The notes under the pieces: model-generated
What the model was told of the DNA's origin: nothing
Databases searched by the model: none
The model's input: only the letters and a program-made list of their open reading frames with translations
Assembly (NCBI GenBank): GCA_033722675.1
Contig: JAWVYO010000049.1
Span: 1 to 17,040, forward strand
Direction of reading: 5' to 3'
Origin: DATHYU01 sp033722675
GTDB taxonomy: Bacteria > Actinomycetota > Acidimicrobiia > Spongiisociales > UBA11373
Length of the DNA stretch: 17,040 nucleotides
Translations under genes and position numbers: made by a program
Part shown: piece after piece, positions 13,531 through 17,040 of the stretch
Position numbering within the stretch: position 1 is the first letter of the stretch
Layout of the letters: the number at the start of each line of letters is the position of its first letter

Positions 13531-14124
13531 ATGTCCCGTTCTCTCGTCCTCGCCCTCGACCTCGCCGCGATCCTCGTGTTGACGTTCGCGCTGTACTTCC
13601 CCCGCCACCGGCGCAAGGGAATGGTGGCTGCGTACCTGGGGACCAACATCGGGGTCGTCGCCGTGGCGGACGCCCTCTCGTCCTCGACGGTCTCCGCCGG
13701 CCTCGGGCTGGGGCTCTTCGGCATCCTGTCCATCATCCGGCTGCGGTCCGACGAGCTCGACCAGCAGGAGATCGCCTACTACTTCGCCTCCCTGGCGCTC
13801 GGCCTGCTTGCCGGGATCTCGGTCGCCCCGGCATGGACGACGGCCGCCCTCATGGGAGCGATCCTCCTCGCCCTCTACGTCGGCGACCACCCGAAGCTCT
13901 TCGGCCGGTACCGCACCCAGACCCTGACGCTCGACGCCGCGTACACGGACGAGGCCGAGGTCACCGGCGTCCTCGAGCGGCTGCTCGGCGGCACCGTTCA
14001 CCAGCTCACCGTGCGGAAGGTGGACCTCGTCAACGCGTCGACCGTCGTGGACGTCACCTACGAGTTGCCCGTCCTCGCCGAGGAGCGGACCACGTCGGCC
14101 CTCACGTCGCTGGAGCGATCGTGA
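13531..14124 (+). CDS. DUF4956 family membrane protein
   Basis: The 197-aa product has about five membrane spans in its first 118 residues (roughly 5-23, 33-50, 54-69, 82-100, 105-118) and a cytosolic C-terminal domain of about 75 residues (YRTQTLTLDAAYTDEAEV...), of MgtC-tail or ACT-like appearance. The signature GLFGILSIIRLRSDELDQQE followed by IAYYFASLALGL (59-92) is that of DUF4956. No biochemical function is established for the family. ATG 13531 follows AGGAG at a proper distance; the frame upstream is rejected because it crosses the phased operator repeats. The stop codon overlaps the GTG of the VTC gene, so the two proteins are likely made in fixed proportion and work together. Confidence 0.88.
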   Translation: MSRSLVLALDLAAILVLTFALYFPRHRRKGMVAAYLGTNIGVVAVADALSSSTVSAGLGLGLFGILSIIRLRSDELDQQEIAYYFASLALGLLAGISVAPAWTTAALMGAILLALYVGDHPKLFGRYRTQTLTLDAAYTDEAEVTGVLERLLGGTVHQLTVRKVDLVNASTVVDVTYELPVLAEERTTSALTSLERS

Positions 14125-14930
14125 TCCCCGACCTCCACCACTTCCAGCCGGTCGATCTCGCCGAACTCGACGTCACCGCCGCCCTCCGCACGCGAAAGGA
14201 CCGCAAGTACCTCGTGCCGCTCGGCCGCCTCGATCGGATCGTCGAGGGTTTCGACCCGGGCGCCGTCCGGGTGCTCGAGATCGAGGGCCGGCGGGACTTC
14301 GGCTACGAATCGATCTACTTCGACACGCCGGACCTCGCCTGCTTCCGGGCCACGGCGTACCGGCGTCGGCGCCGGTTCAAGGTCCGGACCCGTCGGTACA
14401 CCGACCGTGGGGACACCTTCCTCGAGGCAAAGGTCCGGCATCGCAAGCGCCTCACCGTGAAGCACCGGCTCCCGATCGCGGATCACGGCCGGCTCCGACC
14501 CGGGGGTCGGGACTTCCTCCGGAGCATCGACGGCGTCGGATCCGCCGCCGACGACCTCCGTCCGGTGCTCACGACGGCCTACCGGCGTGCGACGGTGCTG
14601 GCGGCGGCGGAGACCGCCCGGTTGACCATCGACGTGGGGCTGGCGTGGCGCCTCCCCGCGGGTCCGGCCATCCAGCTCTCCGGGGTGGCCGTCGTCGAGA
14701 CGAAGTCGATCGGCCCGCCCACCTCCCTCGACCGGCTCCTGTGGGCCCTCGGTCACCGGCCCACGAGGATCAGCAAGTACGCCACCGGCCTCGCGGCGTT
14801 CGACCACGACCTCCCCGCCAACACCTGGCACCGCGTCCTGCGCGACCACTTCGGCCGGGAGGGAGACCACGGAGCGATCGGTCGATGCGTCCCACGGAGG
14901 ATCCCGGCGCTCGCCGAGTGCGGCCGGTAA
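14121..14930 (+). CDS. VTC domain polyphosphate polymerase-like protein
   Basis: The 269-aa soluble product corresponds to a whole VTC (CYTH-superfamily, triphosphate-tunnel) domain. Charged strand motifs expected to line the tunnel are all present: RKDRKYLVP (25-33), YESIYFDTPD (62-71), RFKVRTRRY (85-93), FLEAKVRHRKRLTVKHRLP (100-118), RPVLTTAYRR (147-156), RLTIDVGLAW (167-176), VVETKS (191-196) and SKYATG (218-223). In yeast Vtc4 this fold polymerises ATP gamma-phosphates into polyphosphate with a divalent metal; the intact Lys/Arg/Glu set here makes catalysis likely, but whether the product is polyphosphate is inference. There is no membrane segment or SPX domain. GTG 14121 overlaps the DUF4956 stop (GTGA), with GGAG five bases upstream. 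Confidence 0.88.
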   Translation: MIPDLHHFQPVDLAELDVTAALRTRKDRKYLVPLGRLDRIVEGFDPGAVRVLEIEGRRDFGYESIYFDTPDLACFRATAYRRRRRFKVRTRRYTDRGDTFLEAKVRHRKRLTVKHRLPIADHGRLRPGGRDFLRSIDGVGSAADDLRPVLTTAYRRATVLAAAETARLTIDVGLAWRLPAGPAIQLSGVAVVETKSIGPPTSLDRLLWALGHRPTRISKYATGLAAFDHDLPANTWHRVLRDHFGREGDHGAIGRCVPRRIPALAECGR

Positions 14931-14953
14931 TGCCGCCGGGACCCGACGGTCGG

Positions 14954-14986
14954 TTCCCAGGCGACTCCCAGCAAACACTCAGGAAG
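14954..14986 (+). promoter_or_regulatory. Three 11-bp-phased direct repeats upstream of the response regulator
   Basis: TTCCCAGGCGA, CTCCCAGCAAA and CACTCAGGAAG follow one another without gap, with CAG at 14958, 14969 and 14980. The last unit ends six bases before the -10 TACGGT, where an activator replaces the -35. The array suggests that the regulator controls its own gene. Confidence 0.75.
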
Positions 14987-14992
14987 CGGGGA

Positions 14993-14998
14993 TACGGT
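14993..14998 (+). promoter_or_regulatory. -10 element for the response regulator gene, leaderless ATG
   Basis: TACGGT lies eight bases before ATG 15007. No -35 hexamer is present at 17 bp; the phased repeats occupy that region instead. The start codon has no clear Shine-Dalgarno sequence. Confidence 0.5.
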
Positions 14999-15006
14999 GA
15001 GCGGCG

Positions 15007-15702
15007 ATGAGCACCGATGCCGACGCCACGATCCTCGTCGTCGACGACGAGGAGTCCGTCTCGGAGATGGTCTCCAGCGCCCTGCGCTTCGCGGGGTACC
15101 GGGTCCGCACCGCGGACGACGGGATCGCCGCATTGCGATCCGTCAAGGCCGAGCCTCCCGATTTGATCGTGCTCGACGTCAACATGCCCGAGATGGACGG
15201 GTTCGAGGTGTGCCGGCGGCTCCGTCGCGACGGCGTCCAGATCCCCGTCATCTTCCTGACGGCTCGCGACGACATCGACGACAAGCGCACCGGATTCCGC
15301 CACGGCGGCGACGACTACCTCACGAAACCCTTCTCGCTCGAAGAGCTGGGGCTGCGCATCGAGGCGCTCCTCCGCCGAACCGGCCGTGACGCCTCCGCGA
15401 ACTCCCGCATCGCCGTGGCGGACCTGGTGATCGACGAGGACGCCCACCAAGTGTGGCGGGGCGGCGAAGAGGTCCAGCTGTCGCCCACCGAGTTCCTCCT
15501 CCTGCGCTTCCTCGCCCTCAACCGTGACCGGGTCATGTCGAAGGGTCAGATCGTCGAGCACGTCTGGGAATACGACTTCGACGGCAACCACGGGATCGTC
15601 GAGTCCTACGTCTCATACCTGCGCAAGAAACTCGGTGACCCCGAGGGGGAGCTCATCCAGACGGTGCGGGGTTTCGGCTACGTCATCCGGTCGGGATCGT
15701 GA
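15007..15702 (+). CDS. OmpR/PhoB-family response regulator
   Basis: The 231-aa product has an N-terminal receiver domain (about 8-122) with acidic pocket Asp13-Asp14, phosphoacceptor Asp57 (LIVLDVNMPEMDG), Thr85 (IFLTARD) and Lys107 (YLTKPF), all intact. The C-terminal winged-helix domain (about 135-229) shows LSPTEFLLLRFLALNRDRVMS, the recognition-helix region IVESYVSYLRKKLGD and the closing wing IQTVRGFGYVI. It should bind head-to-tail repeats as a phosphorylated dimer; such repeats stand in front of this gene, of DUF4956-VTC and of cotH. It overlaps the histidine kinase gene by GTGA, so the two are cotranslated partners. ATG 15007 is supported by the -10 position. Confidence 0.95.
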   Translation: MSTDADATILVVDDEESVSEMVSSALRFAGYRVRTADDGIAALRSVKAEPPDLIVLDVNMPEMDGFEVCRRLRRDGVQIPVIFLTARDDIDDKRTGFRHGGDDYLTKPFSLEELGLRIEALLRRTGRDASANSRIAVADLVIDEDAHQVWRGGEEVQLSPTEFLLLRFLALNRDRVMSKGQIVEHVWEYDFDGNHGIVESYVSYLRKKLGDPEGELIQTVRGFGYVIRSGS

Positions 15703-17040
15703 GCCTCCGCACGAGGCTCACGGCCTCGTTCACTGTGCTGCTCATGGGGGTGATGATCGTCGTCGGGGTCGTCGCCTCCCGGGAGGTGGAGGGCATCCTC
15801 CTCCGCCAGATCGACCAGAACCTGCTCACCATCGCCGACCGGGGACCGCCGCCGGTCGGCGGGGTCGATGCACCGGCGATCGAGCCGCCCGTCGAGCGGC
15901 TTCCCTTCCTTCGCGCCTTCGCCCAGGTGGTCGTGGATGCCGAGGGTGCCGTGATCCTGGCCAGCGCCTCGGGCTTCGCCGACTCGCCCGATCCGCTTCC
16001 CGACGTCACCGAACTCGCCGATCGCACCGGGTTCACCTTCGTCGACGCCGTGGACGGCAGCCTCCGCTACCGGGCCCTCGTCCGGCCGGGGTCCGATGGC
16101 TCGTTCACGGTGTGGGCGGAGCCGCTCGACGACGTGAGCGCCGCCACCGGCGACCTCGTGCGGACGCTGCTCGTCGCCGGCGGGATCGTGTTCCTCCTCG
16201 GTGCCGGCGGAACGTGGTGGATGGTGCGGCGGAGCATGCGCCCGGTCGAGGAGATGGTCGACACGGCGGAGGCCATCGCCGAGGGCGACCTGTCGCGGCG
16301 CGTGCCTGACCTGGATCCGGGCACCGAGCTCGGGCGCCTCGGCGGGTCCCTCAACGAGATGCTCGCCCATCTCGAGGATGCCGTCGAGACCGAACGCGCC
16401 GGGAAGGAGCGTCTTCGCCGGTTCGCCGCCGATGCCTCCCACGAGCTGCGGACCCCCGTCACCACGATCGCCGGCTACGCCGAGCTGCGACGCCAGGGCG
16501 GGCTCGTCACGTCCGACCACGAGGAGCGGGCCTGGGACCGCATCGAGAGCGAGAGCCGGCGGATGGGATCGCTCATCGAGGACCTCATGACCCTGGCCCG
16601 CCTCGGCGAGACCCTGCCGCTGAGGATCGAGACCGTCGACGTGGCCCGGATCGTCGCCGACGTCGCCGCGGACCATCGGGCCGTCGATCCCACCCGACCG
16701 GTGGACATCGAGTCGCCGGCGAGCCTGCGGCTGGAGGCCGATCGGGAGCGCCTCACCCAGGTCGTGACCAACCTCCTGGCGAACGCCCGGGTCCACACAC
16801 CGGAGGGGACGTCGATCGAGATCACGGTGACGGACGCCGGGGACGGCGTTCGCATCGCCGTCACCGACGACGGCCCCGGCATCCCCCAGGACGTGCGCCA
16901 TCAGGTGTTCGACCGGTTCTTCCGTGCCGACCGGTCCCGATCCCGCGCCTCCGGGGGCGCCGGGCTGGGGCTGGCGATCGTTCAGGCCATCGCCGAGGCC
17001 CACGGGGGGTCGGCGGCGGTCGAGCCAGGAGCCGGGGAGC
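15699..17040 (+). CDS. Sensor histidine kinase, 3' end cut by the window edge
   Basis: From GTG 15699 the frame is open to the window end, giving 447 residues without a stop. Order: cytosolic N terminus, membrane span at about 8-27, an extracytoplasmic sensor region of about 125 residues without recognised fold, span at about 155-178 (LLVAGGIVFLLGAGGTWWMV), HAMP (about 178-230, RPVEEMVDTAEAIAEGDLSRR), HisKA with His248 in ASHELRTPV, and HATPase_c with the N box NLLANARVHTPEG (Asn362), DDGPGIP, FDRFFRADRSRSR and GGAGLGLAIV (about 419-428). Only the last few dozen residues should be missing. It is a classical EnvZ-type partner of the preceding regulator. The signal is unknown; Pro-rich PPPVGGVDAPAIEPPVE in the sensor region suggests a flexible part. 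Confidence 0.92.
   Translation, partial: MSLRTRLTASFTVLLMGVMIVVGVVASREVEGILLRQIDQNLLTIADRGPPPVGGVDAPAIEPPVERLPFLRAFAQVVVDAEGAVILASASGFADSPDPLPDVTELADRTGFTFVDAVDGSLRYRALVRPGSDGSFTVWAEPLDDVSAATGDLVRTLLVAGGIVFLLGAGGTWWMVRRSMRPVEEMVDTAEAIAEGDLSRRVPDLDPGTELGRLGGSLNEMLAHLEDAVETERAGKERLRRFAADASHELRTPVTTIAGYAELRRQGGLVTSDHEERAWDRIESESRRMGSLIEDLMTLARLGETLPLRIETVDVARIVADVAADHRAVDPTRPVDIESPASLRLEADRERLTQVVTNLLANARVHTPEGTSIEITVTDAGDGVRIAVTDDGPGIPQDVRHQVFDRFFRADRSRSRASGGAGLGLAIVQAIAEAHGGSAAVEPGAGE

Noticed and set aside
13342..14001. N-terminal extension of cotH reaching to 14001
   Set aside because: It would cover the DUF4956 gene and the operator arrays; a lipoprotein signal and AGGAGGA mark 13341 as the start.
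13305..14120. Upstream extension of the VTC frame
   Set aside because: The extension overlaps DUF4956 and has an Arg/Pro-rich shadow composition; the GTGA overlap with GGAG gives a clear start at 14121.

Overview
The window is about 70% G+C throughout, and almost every gene uses strongly G/C-ending codons. It looks like a chromosomal segment of a high-GC actinobacterium. Several features fit Actinomycetota, perhaps an uncultivated Acidimicrobiia-like lineage: a YlbL-type PDZ-Lon protease near a UPF0182 membrane protein, TANNNT-type -10 hexamers directly before start codons, and an initiator tRNA without encoded CCA. The class assignment is inference. There are no phage genes, insertion sequences or CRISPR arrays.

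Layout. 1-722: 3' end of a branched-chain amino-acid-type substrate-binding protein, then a strong hairpin terminator. 824-1411: BioY biotin transporter, convergent with a group-2-like sigma-70 factor (1452-2420, minus). 2421-2738: non-coding sigma-factor leader with a perfect 12-bp palindrome. 2739-3587 (minus): DUF6159-like membrane protein. 3653-9755 (plus): PDZ-Lon protease YlbL, a long coiled-coil (DivIVA-like) protein with a C-terminal Cys/His motif like phage Mu F head proteins, and the giant UPF0182 membrane protein. 9765-10879: a possible 32-codon leader ORF coupled by ATGA to a lipoprotein with a glycoside-hydrolase-like barrel. 10928-11001: initiator tRNA-fMet and its terminator. 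11002-11913: a small unknown gene on the minus strand lying between two diverged ~80-bp direct repeats, the first of which is the tRNA terminator region.

11914-17040 is the most interesting part. A CotH-family lipoprotein kinase (minus) is divergent from a DUF4956 membrane protein, which overlaps a VTC-type polyphosphate polymerase gene by GTGA. These are followed by an OmpR-family response regulator and a histidine kinase (again GTGA; the kinase runs off the window end). I find arrays of an 11-bp-phased direct repeat (YTCYCAG plus four bases) in front of cotH, in front of DUF4956-VTC and in front of the response regulator, each oriented towards its gene. Such phasing is typical of OmpR/PhoB-family binding sites. 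The simplest model is an autoregulated two-component system controlling a surface-kinase and polyphosphate module in which catalysis (VTC) and membrane passage (DUF4956) would be separate proteins. The repeats are directly visible; the regulatory and biochemical model is inference.

A second theme is translation initiation. Genes at 3587 (minus), 3653, 4790, 6843, 15007, and possibly the leader ORF at 9765, have a -10-like hexamer 6-10 nt before the start codon, which points to leaderless mRNAs. bioY, the sigma factor, cotH, DUF4956, VTC and the 119-aa gene have Shine-Dalgarno sequences.
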